Part shown: one piece after another, positions 9,378 through 19,161 of the stretch
Numbering within the stretch: position 1 is the stretch's first letter
Layout of the letters: the number at the start of each line of letters is the position of its first letter
NCBI GenBank assembly: GCA_028293645.1
Contig: JAQGOK010000133.1
Span: 1-47,776 of the forward strand
Length of the DNA stretch: 47,776 bases
Direction: 5' to 3'
DNA from: Chthoniobacter sp.
GTDB lineage: Bacteria > Verrucomicrobiota > Verrucomicrobiia > Chthoniobacterales > Chthoniobacteraceae
Program-made: the position numbers and the translations under genes
Notes under the pieces: model-generated
What the model was told of the DNA's origin: nothing
Seen by the model: only the letters and a program-made list of their open reading frames with translations
Database searches by the model: none

Positions 9378-10658
9378 ATGCCCAGCCTCTCGCAAACGGC
9401 CACCCCCGGAACGTCGCTCAACGCCGAGCAAAGCGCGGCGCTGATTGCACAAGCCTGTCCCGCCAAGGACTACAAGGATCAGCGCGTTCTCCTGATCGTG
9501 CCGGATGCGACGCGCACCTGTCCGTTGGGGATGCTCTTCGCGGGTTTGCACGAGCAGATCGGCGCGGCGACGCGGCAGTTCGATGTGATGATCGCGCTCG
9601 GGACGCACCCGCCGATGAGCGAGGAGGCGATCTGCGAGCGGCTGGAGATTACGCTCGAGCAGCGCCGCTCCACGTTTCGCGACGTGCGGTTCCTCAATCA
9701 CGAGTGGGACAATCCCGGCGCGCTCCGCAACGTCGGCACGATCTCCGCGGCTGAGATCCACGACCTGAGCGGCGGACTCTTCGAGATGGACGTGCCGGTA
9801 AACATCAACGCGCAGCTCTTCGAGTACGACCAGCTCATCATCATTGGTCCGGTGTTCCCGCATGAAGTCGTCGGCTTTAGCGGCGGCAACAAATACCTGT
9901 TCCCCGGCGTCAGCGGACCCGAAGTGCTGAACTTCTTCCATTGGCTCGGTGCAGTCGTCACGAACCCGATGATCATCGGCAACAAGTGGACGCCGGTGCG
10001 CAAAGTGGTGGATCGCGCCGCCGCGTTCGTGGAAGTGCCGAAGCTCTGCTTCTGCATGGTGGTCGAAAAGGCGGAGCTCGCCGGGCTCTTCATCGGCAGT
10101 CCAGAGGAAGCTTGGGACGACGCGAGCGAGCTCTCGAAGCGGCTGCACATTGAATACAAGGAGCGTCCTTTCCACACGGTGCTGAGCTGCGCGCCGAAGA
10201 TGTACGACGAGCTCTGGGTCGGTGGAAAATGCATGTACAAGCTCGAGCCGGTGGTCGCCGACGGCGGCGAACTGATCATCTACGCGCCGCACATTCACGA
10301 GGTCAGCGTCGTGCATGGGCGCGTGATCGAAGAGATCGGTTACCACTGCTGCGATTACTTCCGAAAGCAGTGGGACAAGTTCAGTCACTACCCTTGGGGC
10401 ACGCTCGCGCACAGCACGCATGTGCGCGGCATCGGGACGTTTGAAGATGGTGTCGAGCGTTGCCGCATCCAGGTCACGCTCGCGACGAGTATCCCCGAGG
10501 AAGTCTGCCGCCGGATCAACCTCGGCTACCGAGATCCTGCATCAATCGATCCCGCCGCGTATGCCGGACGCGAAGAGGAAGGCGTGCTCTACGTTCCCAA
10601 AGCCGGCGAGATGCTCTACCACCTGCGCGACCGGCCGGCATGGGCGCGGGAGATGTAA
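9378..10658 (+). CDS. LarA-family nickel-pincer racemase/epimerase (DUF2088)
   Basis: PDATRTCP, GTHPPMSEEAI and PHEVVGFSGGNKYLFPGVSGPEVLNFFH, whose H...K...H spacing (10 and 16 residues) matches LarA H174/K184/H200. Confidence 0.88.
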   Translation: MPSLSQTATPGTSLNAEQSAALIAQACPAKDYKDQRVLLIVPDATRTCPLGMLFAGLHEQIGAATRQFDVMIALGTHPPMSEEAICERLEITLEQRRSTFRDVRFLNHEWDNPGALRNVGTISAAEIHDLSGGLFEMDVPVNINAQLFEYDQLIIIGPVFPHEVVGFSGGNKYLFPGVSGPEVLNFFHWLGAVVTNPMIIGNKWTPVRKVVDRAAAFVEVPKLCFCMVVEKAELAGLFIGSPEEAWDDASELSKRLHIEYKERPFHTVLSCAPKMYDELWVGGKCMYKLEPVVADGGELIIYAPHIHEVSVVHGRVIEEIGYHCCDYFRKQWDKFSHYPWGTLAHSTHVRGIGTFEDGVERCRIQVTLATSIPEEVCRRINLGYRDPASIDPAAYAGREEEGVLYVPKAGEMLYHLRDRPAWAREM

Positions 10659-10700
10659 GCCGGCGGTGACCGACGAGCCCTTCAGCAGGCGAGTCGGAAC

Positions 10701-12065
10701 TTACTTCTTATGCCAGCTTTGCAGGCAGGCCAGGCTTGCGGCCGAAGCCTCGGCGTATTCGGTTTCCGGAGCCGTGACGATGACCTGCAGCTCTTCACGC
10801 TGATTGAGCCGAACCAGGAGCACGCATGGGCCGCGTGAAAACGTGGTGAACGCGAACAGGCCGGGTGAGGGTCGCTTGGTGAACTCTTCGTTATAGCTCC
10901 AGTTCCGATTCGGCGGCGTGTAAACGTCGCCGGTCCGCCACTGGCCGGTGAAAGTTTTCGACGTGAAGAGCTGCACCATGGAGCCCTTGAAGTTCACGTC
11001 GCTCCAATTCTCCAGCAGCCGGGGAAAATTGTGTGCACCGCCGCTCGCGCCATAGTTGTCGCCATTGTTCGGGAGGGCTGGCGTCGGGTCGTAGCCGGTC
11101 GGGACCGAACCCGCCATGATGGCGGTGCGGACGGTCGTATCGGTCGCGCGCCGATCGCTTCCAGCAACAGTCAGGGAAGGATCGATCGTATCGTCCACGC
11201 CATAAAGAGGGTTCGGCGCGTTCTCATCTTTCCAGTTGTTGGAAAGGATCGTCACCGCGTCGGCCAGCACCGCTGAGGGCACCTGCGCCGTCCCGGTGTA
11301 GCTGTTGTAGTCGCCGCGGATATAAAGTCCCGCGTCCGTCGCCACCGAGAAGCCGCGCTCGTTGGACGGGAGATCAATGGCCTTGTCGTAGGTGGGAAGT
11401 TGCGAGGCGTTTTCGAGGCGGAAAGCCCGTTTGTTCGCGTCGGCGCTCTCGTCGCTAAAATGAACGATCCCGTTGAAGTGCTTCGCAGGATCCGCACTCG
11501 CATTCATCTCCATGATCGCGCTTCCGAGCTTGGTGACATCGACAGGCGTGACGGAGACGTCCTGCTTCTCGCGTCGGTCATGGATGGGCCGTCGATTTCC
11601 CAATGCGGCCACCACCTTCGCGGCGACGGTCGCGCTCACCGGCGTTCCATCTCGACCGAGGACGCTCACGGTCTGGGTTGCCACCCCGCCGACGATCACC
11701 TGCTTCACAGAAACCTTCAGTGCTGCCTGATTGTAGAAGCGGTACGGAGCGATGGTTGCGGGATCCGTATAACCAGTGGCGGGCTTCTCAAGGATCTCGC
11801 GGAACCCATCATTGTTGGGGTTCACATCGGTCGGCTTCGGAGTGGGCGTTGGCGTCGGGGTCGGTTCGGGAGTCGGAACCGGAGTTGGGGTGAGCGTCGG
11901 CACCGGAGTCGCGGGCTTGGGCGTCACGATCGGAATCGGGACCGCGGAGGCGTACTGAATGTGCGCCGCGGATTTCCAGATGACCGCCGTATTCACCGCG
12001 AGATCGGAATTGAACTTCGTGTTCTGGCGCCGGCTGAATTCCCGCGCCCTGATCTGCAAGTTCAC
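10701..12065 (-). pseudogene. Fused C-terminal remnants of PilW-like, PilX-like and third-gene paralogs of the 4091-7361 cassette
   Basis: TDVNPNND, DRREKQDVSVTPVDVTKL, DRRATDTTVRTAIMAGSVPTGYDP and YGASGGAHNFPRLLENWSD...GSMVQLFTSKTFTGQW match the PilX-like protein; the tail VLLVRLNQREELQVIVTAPETEYAEASAASLACLQSW matches the end of the 6768-7361 product. Confidence 0.75.
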
Positions 12066-12094
12066 CCGGATTGCCCGGTACTCGGGATCCCGCG

Positions 12095-12496
12095 TCAGGA
12101 TTTCCAGCGTCGGATCAGCGGTGAACGAAAACGGTTTCTCGCCCGTGCCCGTCCGACGTTTCCGCGCGAGACGGCATAGTTTGAAGGATCCTCAAACACG
12201 GCAACGCCATCGGCGGTCGTGCTCTTCGCCGTGCGATAGTAGCGGAGCTGCACGGCCGCTCCCGAGTTTTCCGGCACGGCCACAAAGGCGCTCTCACGGG
12301 TGATCGACACGGGCGTGTCCTTGGTAACGAAGTCCGGGTTGCCGGTTGTCTGCGGCGGCAACGAAAGCTCGCCCAGCTTTTTGGCAAACTGCAGCTCTAC
12401 GTTTCCGCCCGAAAGGCTGACTGCATCGACACGCGCGGCGATGCGCGGGTCGCTCAAGGTTACCAAGATCGTTTGGGGGTCCAAGGTTTCGGGCAA
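12095..12496 (-). pseudogene. PilW-like fragment, 5'-truncated and frameshifted relative to the downstream fused ORF
   Basis: FVAVPENSGAAVQLRYYRTAKSTTADGVAVFEDPSNYAVSRG aligns with FIVLPNGSRKELRYYDRFEPVPNVHDATQYVVVSDQI; homology continues in another frame as GTGEKPFSFTADP...YRAIRVNLQIRAREFSRR. Confidence 0.65.
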
Positions 12497-12554
12497 CCTG
12501 CGTCTTCCCGAATTCGCAGGCCTGAGAGTGCCGGCGTCACAAACTGACGCGGGG

Positions 12555-15500
12555 TCAGGCGCTGCGGCGCTCGAAATCGTGGAAGATCACTCCGGGTTTC
12601 GCGGCCTGTGCGAGCACTTCGGCCACTTTGCGGCCGAGCGCGTCGATCTCGTACGGCTTGGCGATCATGCCGCTAAAGCCGAAGTCTTCGTAACGGCTCA
12701 TCACCGGATCATTGGCGTAGCCGGAGGAAACGATCGCCCGCACCGAAGGGTCGAGCGCACGAAGGCGCTGGATGGCTTCCTGACCGCCCATCCCGCCGGG
12801 GATCGTGAGGTCGCTGATCACCAGATCGTATTTGCGGCCGGAGTTCATCGCCTCCTGGTATTTGCCGATCGCGGTCAGCGCGTCCTGGGTCTCGGTCACT
12901 TCGTAGCCGAGTGGCTCCAGCGCGCAGGTCACGAGCATGCAGATCGCTTCTTCGTCATCGAGCACGAGCACGCGCCCGTTTCCCACCGGCACCGGCGCGT
13001 CCTTCACGGTGAGCGCTTGCACCTTCTTTTCCGAAGCCGGCAGGCAGACCGTGAAGACGCTGCCGTGCCCGGCGCGGCTTTCGGCGAGGATCACCCCGGA
13101 GTGATTCTTCACGATCGAGTAAGCGGTCGCCAACCCGAGTCCGCTGCTCTTCGGTTTAGTAGTGAAATAAGGATCGAAGATCTTCTTCAGGTATTGCTCG
13201 GGAATGCCGGCGCCTTCGTCCTGCATCGAGAAGCGCACCCATTTTCCGGCGCGCAAACCGAGGCTCGTCGAATCGGTATGCAGTTCGAGGTTCTCCGCGG
13301 TGAGATGCAGGCTGCCGCCCGTCGGCATGGCCTGCTCGGCATTGATCGCCAGATTGTTGATGACCTGCGCGAGTTGGCCGGGGTCCGCGTCCACCGGCCA
13401 GACGGAGTCGGGCAATTGGAAGTGGCAGCGCGTCCGCGAGTCCCGAAGCGTGTAGCTGACCGTGTCGTGGATGAGCTGCGCGATCGATGTGGGCTGTTTC
13501 ACCGGCGAACCGCCTTTCGCAAACGTCAACAATTGCCCGGCCAGTTCCTGGGCGCGGCCGATCGCTTTCCGCGCGGTTGCCAGCCGCGTCGCGACTTGCT
13601 CCTCCGGGTTGCTCGCCAGCGCCAGGCTGATGTTTCCGAGGATGGTCGTGAGGATATTATTGAAGTCGTGCGCGATGCCGCCGGCCACGACGCCGAGCGA
13701 CTCGAGCTTCTCGGCTTTCTGGCGCTCTTCCTCCGCTTTCTGGCGTTCGGTGACATCGCGCAGCACGATGACCACGCCGAGCTTGCGACCGTTCCGATCA
13801 CGAATCGGCGCGCTGCTGCTTTCCGCCAGGCGTTCCGTGCCGTCGCGCGCAACCAGCACGGCCGGGAGAGTGATGCCGTCCGGAGTGCCGCTGGTGGCGA
13901 TGCGTTGCAACGCGTGCTGGCAGGGGCGGCGCGTCCGCTCGTCCAGCAAGTGCAAAACCTCGGCGAGCGGCTTGTTCGCGGCCGCGTCCTGGCTCCAGCC
14001 GGTCAGGCGCTCAGCGATCGGATTCAAGGTCAGCACCCGTCCTTCGTTGTCGATCGTCAGACAACCATCGCCGATTGAGCGCAACGTGACCGCGAGGCGT
14101 TCCTTTTCCGCGGCGAGTGCTTCTTCCGAACGCTTTCGTTCGACCTCCGCGGCCGCACGGGCCGCGAAGATGCGCAACGTGCTTTCGCTGATCCCGGTAT
14201 CGCTGAGCGGCTGCCGATCAAGGATGCCGATGACGCCGATGGCGACCCCGCGGTGATCCGCGAGCGGGATGCCGAGAAACCCTTCGGCTTCAGCTTCCGC
14301 GAGCAGCGGATCTTCGGGAAACTCGACGCGCACGCCGGCGAGATGAGCGCGGTAACCCTTGGCGAGCACCTCGGCGCAAGCGGTGTTCTGCAGGTCGAAA
14401 GGCTCGCTGGCGCGCAACTCGCCCTTCTCCGCGACCGTCAACATCGTGCGCGGGTCGCCTTCGCTCCCGAGCTCCACCAGAAAGGCGCGGTCGTGATCGA
14501 GCGCTTTGGAGAGCTGCTTCAACAGTGAGCGGACGAACTCTTCACCCGTCGCAGCGGTGACGCCGAGCCCAATGTGCTTGAGTGTTTCCTCGCCGCGTTT
14601 GCGTTCGGTGACATCGCGAATGATGGCGCAAAACTGCCGGCGGCCCGAGACCTTCAGCTCGCTCAAACTGATCTCGATCGGGAAAGGGTAGTAGCCCTGC
14701 CGCTGGCCCATGACCGTGAGCGTGGCGCGGCCGACGCTCGCGACATCGTGAAAGAAGAGGCGTTGCGGGATCAGCAGCGAAATGTTCTGGCCGAGCATCT
14801 TTTCGACCGGCTGCCCGAACATCTTTTCGGCTGACGGATTCATCGACTGAATGCAGCCCTGATCATCGACGATCAAAACGCCGTCGAGCGTCGTGGCGAT
14901 GATGCTGTGGGTTTGTGCGAGGGCGCTCTCGGCTTTGCGAAGGTGATCGCGGAAGATGCGGTAGCTCGCCCGCGAAGTGAGGATCAGAAACGTCACGCCG
15001 AGCCCACCGAGCAGGACCAGCCCGACTGTTTGCAAGGCCCTCTGCCGATCGCTGGCGACTGCCGCCTGTTCGACGACCGCGGCGCGACTCCGGACCAGAG
15101 CAGACGCGGACGCGCGGAGGTCGTCCGCAGTGGCGCTGGCTTGCGGGCGACCAACACGCTCGCGCCCGGATTGAAGGGCGGAGATCTCGGGCAATGCAGA
15201 CTGATCGAGCCATTCACGAAAATGGGCGTTCAACGTCCGAACCTGATCGCGCGCTGCACTCTCCGTCAGCATCGGCAAAAGAGTCGTGAGATGCTGATGA
15301 ACCCGCGTGCGGTGGCGGACGAAGCGCTGAAAATAGAGGGGCTGTTTTGTGAGCAGGTAGGCGCGATAGGCCGCGTCCAGATGCGCGATATTGGATTCAG
15401 CGGCCTGCGCGAGGCGCAACGACTCGTAGGCCTGCGCTCGCTTCGTATCGTCCTGGCGGCTGCGCCAGGCCAGCGTGAGGAAAACCGCCGCCACGATCAG

Positions 15501-15623
15501 AATCAGGACGACCGCACAGCAGGCGGACCAGAGAAGGCGGCGGGAGACTCCGCCGTCCTCGGCCAGCCACTTGCGAATCTTCGCAAAGGTAGGGAAGTGA
15601 GACGGCAGATCGGACGGGGGCAT
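12555..15623 (-). CDS. Hybrid sensor histidine kinase (CHASE3-like, PAS, GAF, PAS, HisKA, HATPase, receiver)
   Basis: TM segment near the N-terminus; PAS IDDQGCIQSMNPSAEKMFG; HisKA VVAGGIAHDFNNILTTILGNISLA; HATPase DEGAGIPEQYLKKIFDPYFTTKPKSSGLGLATAY; receiver VLVLDDEEAICML...DLVISDLTIPGGMGG. Confidence 0.95.
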   Translation of the reverse strand: MPPSDLPSHFPTFAKIRKWLAEDGGVSRRLLWSACCAVVLILIVAAVFLTLAWRSRQDDTKRAQAYESLRLAQAAESNIAHLDAAYRAYLLTKQPLYFQRFVRHRTRVHQHLTTLLPMLTESAARDQVRTLNAHFREWLDQSALPEISALQSGRERVGRPQASATADDLRASASALVRSRAAVVEQAAVASDRQRALQTVGLVLLGGLGVTFLILTSRASYRIFRDHLRKAESALAQTHSIIATTLDGVLIVDDQGCIQSMNPSAEKMFGQPVEKMLGQNISLLIPQRLFFHDVASVGRATLTVMGQRQGYYPFPIEISLSELKVSGRRQFCAIIRDVTERKRGEETLKHIGLGVTAATGEEFVRSLLKQLSKALDHDRAFLVELGSEGDPRTMLTVAEKGELRASEPFDLQNTACAEVLAKGYRAHLAGVRVEFPEDPLLAEAEAEGFLGIPLADHRGVAIGVIGILDRQPLSDTGISESTLRIFAARAAAEVERKRSEEALAAEKERLAVTLRSIGDGCLTIDNEGRVLTLNPIAERLTGWSQDAAANKPLAEVLHLLDERTRRPCQHALQRIATSGTPDGITLPAVLVARDGTERLAESSSAPIRDRNGRKLGVVIVLRDVTERQKAEEERQKAEKLESLGVVAGGIAHDFNNILTTILGNISLALASNPEEQVATRLATARKAIGRAQELAGQLLTFAKGGSPVKQPTSIAQLIHDTVSYTLRDSRTRCHFQLPDSVWPVDADPGQLAQVINNLAINAEQAMPTGGSLHLTAENLELHTDSTSLGLRAGKWVRFSMQDEGAGIPEQYLKKIFDPYFTTKPKSSGLGLATAYSIVKNHSGVILAESRAGHGSVFTVCLPASEKKVQALTVKDAPVPVGNGRVLVLDDEEAICMLVTCALEPLGYEVTETQDALTAIGKYQEAMNSGRKYDLVISDLTIPGGMGGQEAIQRLRALDPSVRAIVSSGYANDPVMSRYEDFGFSGMIAKPYEIDALGRKVAEVLAQAAKPGVIFHDFERRSA

Positions 15624-15687
15624 GTGCCCCAGCGAGGATAGCTAGTGCTGTGCCCTGACCCGCCCGGAAGCCAGCCCCGCCAGCGGG

Positions 15688-16218
15688 TTAGTATTCGATC
15701 AAGGCGCGTGCCGGCGTGGACCCCAGGGCGCCTCGCCCGGAAAGAAACGTTAACTCCACAAGGAAAAGGACTTCGGCCAGTTCGCCACCCACGGCTTTGA
15801 TCAGCTGGACCGCTGCTGCCGCGGTTCCGCCGGTGGCCAGCAGATCGTCGATCAAGACGACCCGTTCTCCGCGGTGCAAAGCATCCACGTGCATCTCGAC
15901 GGAGGCTTCCCCGTACTCGAGTGCGTAGGCGATTGCTTCGCAGCGAAAGGGCAGTTTCCCTTTCTTGCGCACCGGCACAAAACCAACCCCGAGTTCATGT
16001 GCGACCGCCCCGCCAAAGATGAACCCCCGGGCGTCGATGCCAACGATCTTGTCCGGTCGTTGCGCCCGCGCAGCTTCCGCGAACCAGCCGACGACTAAAT
16101 TGAAGAGCGGTCCATCACTCAGCACGGGCGTGATGTCTTTGAAGACAATGCCGGGTTTCGGGAAATCGGGCACATCCCGGATCGCCGCGCGAACACGCTG
16201 AAGGTCGGCAGGTGACAT
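15688..16218 (-). CDS. apt: Adenine phosphoribosyltransferase
   Basis: MSPADLQRVRAAIRDVPDFPKPGIVFKDITPVLSD...GIDARGFIFGGAVAHELGVGFVPVRKKGKLP...VVLIDDLLATGGTA. Confidence 0.96.
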   Translation of the reverse strand: MSPADLQRVRAAIRDVPDFPKPGIVFKDITPVLSDGPLFNLVVGWFAEAARAQRPDKIVGIDARGFIFGGAVAHELGVGFVPVRKKGKLPFRCEAIAYALEYGEASVEMHVDALHRGERVVLIDDLLATGGTAAAAVQLIKAVGGELAEVLFLVELTFLSGRGALGSTPARALIEY

Positions 16219-16346
16219 GGCGGAGGGTTCTGGCAGAGGGGCAGGGGAGTTGCAAGACACGGCGGGGCTGGGTGGATCCTGTGCGAAGGTACGTCCCGCC
16301 GTTTGCCAAACCGGGACCGCGCCGATATAAGTCCCGCCCCCGTCGA

Positions 16347-17141
16347 ATGGACCGCCTGCTCCTGATCGCCTCCACGTTCTGCTTCCTGTTTGGCTTTGCC
16401 TACACGATGCACGCACTTGGCGCGCGCGTGTATCGCCCGTCGCGACTGAATTTCTTCGCGCTGCTCGCCGGGTTTGGGCTGCAGACCGCGTTTCTCTACG
16501 TACGAGGCGAACGCGTGGGCCGTTGTCCGCTCACGAGCATCTTCGAAGTGCTCATCTTTCTGGCGTGGGCAATGGTGTTGTTTTACCTGCTGATCGGACC
16601 GGCTTACCGGCTCTCGCTGCTGGGGCTCTTCACGTCACCGCTCGTCTTTCTGCTGCAGATCGGCGCGCTGCTTGGCCTGAAGGATCTGCCGACGCGGACA
16701 AAGATCCCGCCGAATGCCTGGATGGAGTTGCACGCCGCGATCTCGGTGGTCGCCTACGGCGCGTTTGCTTTGGCCTGCGTCGCCGGGGTCATGTATCTGG
16801 CTCAGGAGCGACAACTTAAAACCCACCATATTCATTCCTTCTTCTACCATTTGCCGCCGATCCGGGATCTGGCGGTGGCGAATCGGCGTCTGATCGTGAC
16901 CGGCTTCATGCTGCTGACCGTGGGGATCTTCGCCGGCCTGATGATCGGCAACCTGCAGTCGCACGCCGTGAAGATCGCGTGGTCGATCGGCGTTTGGCTG
17001 CTCTACGGCGGCATTTTCGCGCTGAGCAAAGGACACCGGCTGAGCCCGCGCCGCGCTGCCTGGATGTCCGTGGGCGCCTTTACCGCCGTCTTGCTCACTT
17101 TGTCCGGGATCACCTTCATCGAAGACGCGGTCTCCTACTGA
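16347..17141 (+). CDS. CcsA/HemX-like cytochrome c assembly family membrane protein
   Basis: Multi-TM protein with WMELHAAISVVAYGAFALACVAGVMYLAQERQLK; immediately upstream of hemA, as hemX is. Confidence 0.85.
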   Translation: MDRLLLIASTFCFLFGFAYTMHALGARVYRPSRLNFFALLAGFGLQTAFLYVRGERVGRCPLTSIFEVLIFLAWAMVLFYLLIGPAYRLSLLGLFTSPLVFLLQIGALLGLKDLPTRTKIPPNAWMELHAAISVVAYGAFALACVAGVMYLAQERQLKTHHIHSFFYHLPPIRDLAVANRRLIVTGFMLLTVGIFAGLMIGNLQSHAVKIAWSIGVWLLYGGIFALSKGHRLSPRRAAWMSVGAFTAVLLTLSGITFIEDAVSY

Positions 17142-17143
17142 AC

Positions 17144-18208
17144 ATGGAGATCGTCTGCTTCGGCCTGAGCCATCACACCGCGCCAGTGGAGTTGCGGGAA
17201 CGCTTTGCGATTCCGGAAACGCACGCGGGTGAGGTGGCGACCCGTTTGAAAGCGGCACCCGGCGTGCAGGAAGCCGTCGTCGTCTCCACCTGCAATCGCG
17301 TCGAGTTTTACATTGCCGCCGACGATCACCGCGCCGGAGTCGCTGCCGTCCAGGAGTTTCTCGCGGAACGCATCGGCGACGCGGACGCCGAGCATTTCTT
17401 CCAACACCCGACGGCTGCGAGCATCCGGCATCTTTTCCGCGTCGCCGGCGGGCTGGACTCGATGATTTTGGGCGAGACGGAGATTCTCGGGCAGGTGAAA
17501 AAAGCCTATGCCGCCGCGGCGGAAGCCGGTGCAACGTCGAAGCATCTGAACAAGCTTTTCCAGCGGGCCTTCAACGTGGCCAAAGAAGTCCGCACAAAGA
17601 CCAACATCACGCGCGGGGCCGTCAGCGTCGGCAGCGTCGCGGTCGAACTCGCGGAACGGATCTTCGGACGACTCGCGAGTTGCAAGGTGATGATCCTCGG
17701 TGCGGGAGAGACCAGCGAGTTGACCGCCGGAGCTTTGCACTCCCGCGGCGTTCGTTCCATTTTCGTCGCCAACCGCAGCTACGATCGCGCCGCGGCGCTG
17801 GCCGCAAAGATGAGTGGCACCGCGCTGCATTTCGAAGACTGGCCGCACCAGTTCCGCGATGTCGATATTCTCATCGGCTCGACCTCGGCGCCGCATCACG
17901 TGCTCACGGCAGAGCAACTCATCCCGGTGATGCGCACGCGGGCAGATCGCCCGCTGTTTTGCATCGATCTGGCCGTGCCGCGCGATATCGATCCCGCGGT
18001 GAACGACCTCGACGGGGTGTATCTCTACGACATCGATTCGCTGCAAAAGATCGCCGACGATTCGATGAATGTGCGCCGCCAGGAACTGGTGGTTTGCGAG
18101 GAGATGATCGAGCGGCACGCGCAAGAGTTTGGCCAGTGGCTGGCCAGCGGATGGACCGGCGCGCCGCAAGGCTTTGCGCCCGCCGTTTCCGGGGGACTGA
18201 AATCGTGA
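17144..18208 (+). CDS. hemA: Glutamyl-tRNA reductase
   Basis: MEIVCFGLSHHTAPVELRERFA...VVVSTCNRVEFY...GLDSMILGETEILGQVKKAY...VMILGAGETSELTA. Confidence 0.97.
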   Translation: MEIVCFGLSHHTAPVELRERFAIPETHAGEVATRLKAAPGVQEAVVVSTCNRVEFYIAADDHRAGVAAVQEFLAERIGDADAEHFFQHPTAASIRHLFRVAGGLDSMILGETEILGQVKKAYAAAAEAGATSKHLNKLFQRAFNVAKEVRTKTNITRGAVSVGSVAVELAERIFGRLASCKVMILGAGETSELTAGALHSRGVRSIFVANRSYDRAAALAAKMSGTALHFEDWPHQFRDVDILIGSTSAPHHVLTAEQLIPVMRTRADRPLFCIDLAVPRDIDPAVNDLDGVYLYDIDSLQKIADDSMNVRRQELVVCEEMIERHAQEFGQWLASGWTGAPQGFAPAVSGGLKS

Positions 18209-19161
18209 CGCGTTTCGTGCTCGGCACGCGCGGCAGCGCTTTGGCCCTCGCCCAGGCGGAGCTGACCCGGATCGCGCTGAGTCGCGTTTTCCCCGAGTTG
18301 GAGATCGAGCAAAAGGTATTCGTCACGCGCGGCGATCAGAAGCTGGACCTGAGTTTGATCCGCGCAAATGAGGCGGGAGGAAAAGGGCTCTTCACGAAAG
18401 AACTCGAAGACGCCCTGCTGACCGGGACCATCGATGTCGCGGTGCATAGCTTGAAGGATTTGCCCGGCCAGAATCCGCCGGGGCTGACCGTCACCGCGGT
18501 CCTGGAACGCGCACCGACCGCGGACGTGTTGATCACGAAAACAGCGATGGCGTTTGATGCGCTGCCGCAAGGCGCCGTGATCGGCACGAGTAGCGTGCGC
18601 CGGGCGCGGCAGCTGCAATGGCTGCGGCCGGATCTGCGCGTGCGCGAGTGGCGGGGCAATGTGCAGACGCGGCTGCGTAAACTGTTTGAAGATCCCGATG
18701 TGACTGGGATCGTGCTTGCTCACGCGGGGTTGGCCCGTCTCGGCTGGCTGGGAGAAGCCCTCGAGGCAAGTGGCTTATCGCTCCAGACCGAGGTCGGCAC
18801 CTTCCACGCGCAATCGTTGGGCGCACGCCTATTCCCAGCGATCGGACAAGGCGCGATCGCGCTGCAAAGCCGAGCGGATCGCGCGGAAGTCACGGCGGTT
18901 TTGGCCCGGATCGATCACTCGCCGACGCACCTTGCGATTCGTGCCGAGCGTGAGTTGCAACGGCTCCTCGCCGGCGACTGCGCATTGCCTGTTGGCGTGC
19001 GCACGGAACTCACGGGCGATCAGTTGCGGATGCAGGCAGTCCTCTTCTCGCCGGACGAGTCCGCGCCGCCGTCCGAGGCTGCCGCGGAAGGCACTGACCC
19101 CGAGGTCGTCGCCGCGCAAGTTTTTGATGAACTCACCAATCCCATGGTCTCCCGCACATGA
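18205..19161 (+). CDS. hemC: Hydroxymethylbilane synthase (porphobilinogen deaminase)
   Basis: GTG start overlapping the hemA stop (GTGA); MTRFVLGTRGSALALAQAELTR...GKGLFTKELEDALL...DVAVHSLKDLPG...GDCALPVGV. Confidence 0.96.
   Translation: MTRFVLGTRGSALALAQAELTRIALSRVFPELEIEQKVFVTRGDQKLDLSLIRANEAGGKGLFTKELEDALLTGTIDVAVHSLKDLPGQNPPGLTVTAVLERAPTADVLITKTAMAFDALPQGAVIGTSSVRRARQLQWLRPDLRVREWRGNVQTRLRKLFEDPDVTGIVLAHAGLARLGWLGEALEASGLSLQTEVGTFHAQSLGARLFPAIGQGAIALQSRADRAEVTAVLARIDHSPTHLAIRAERELQRLLAGDCALPVGVRTELTGDQLRMQAVLFSPDESAPPSEAAAEGTDPEVVAAQVFDELTNPMVSRT

Noticed and set aside
12300-14078. 592-aa plus-strand ORF opposite the histidine kinase
   Set aside because: Antisense to clear HisKA/HATPase/receiver motifs; no family recognised.
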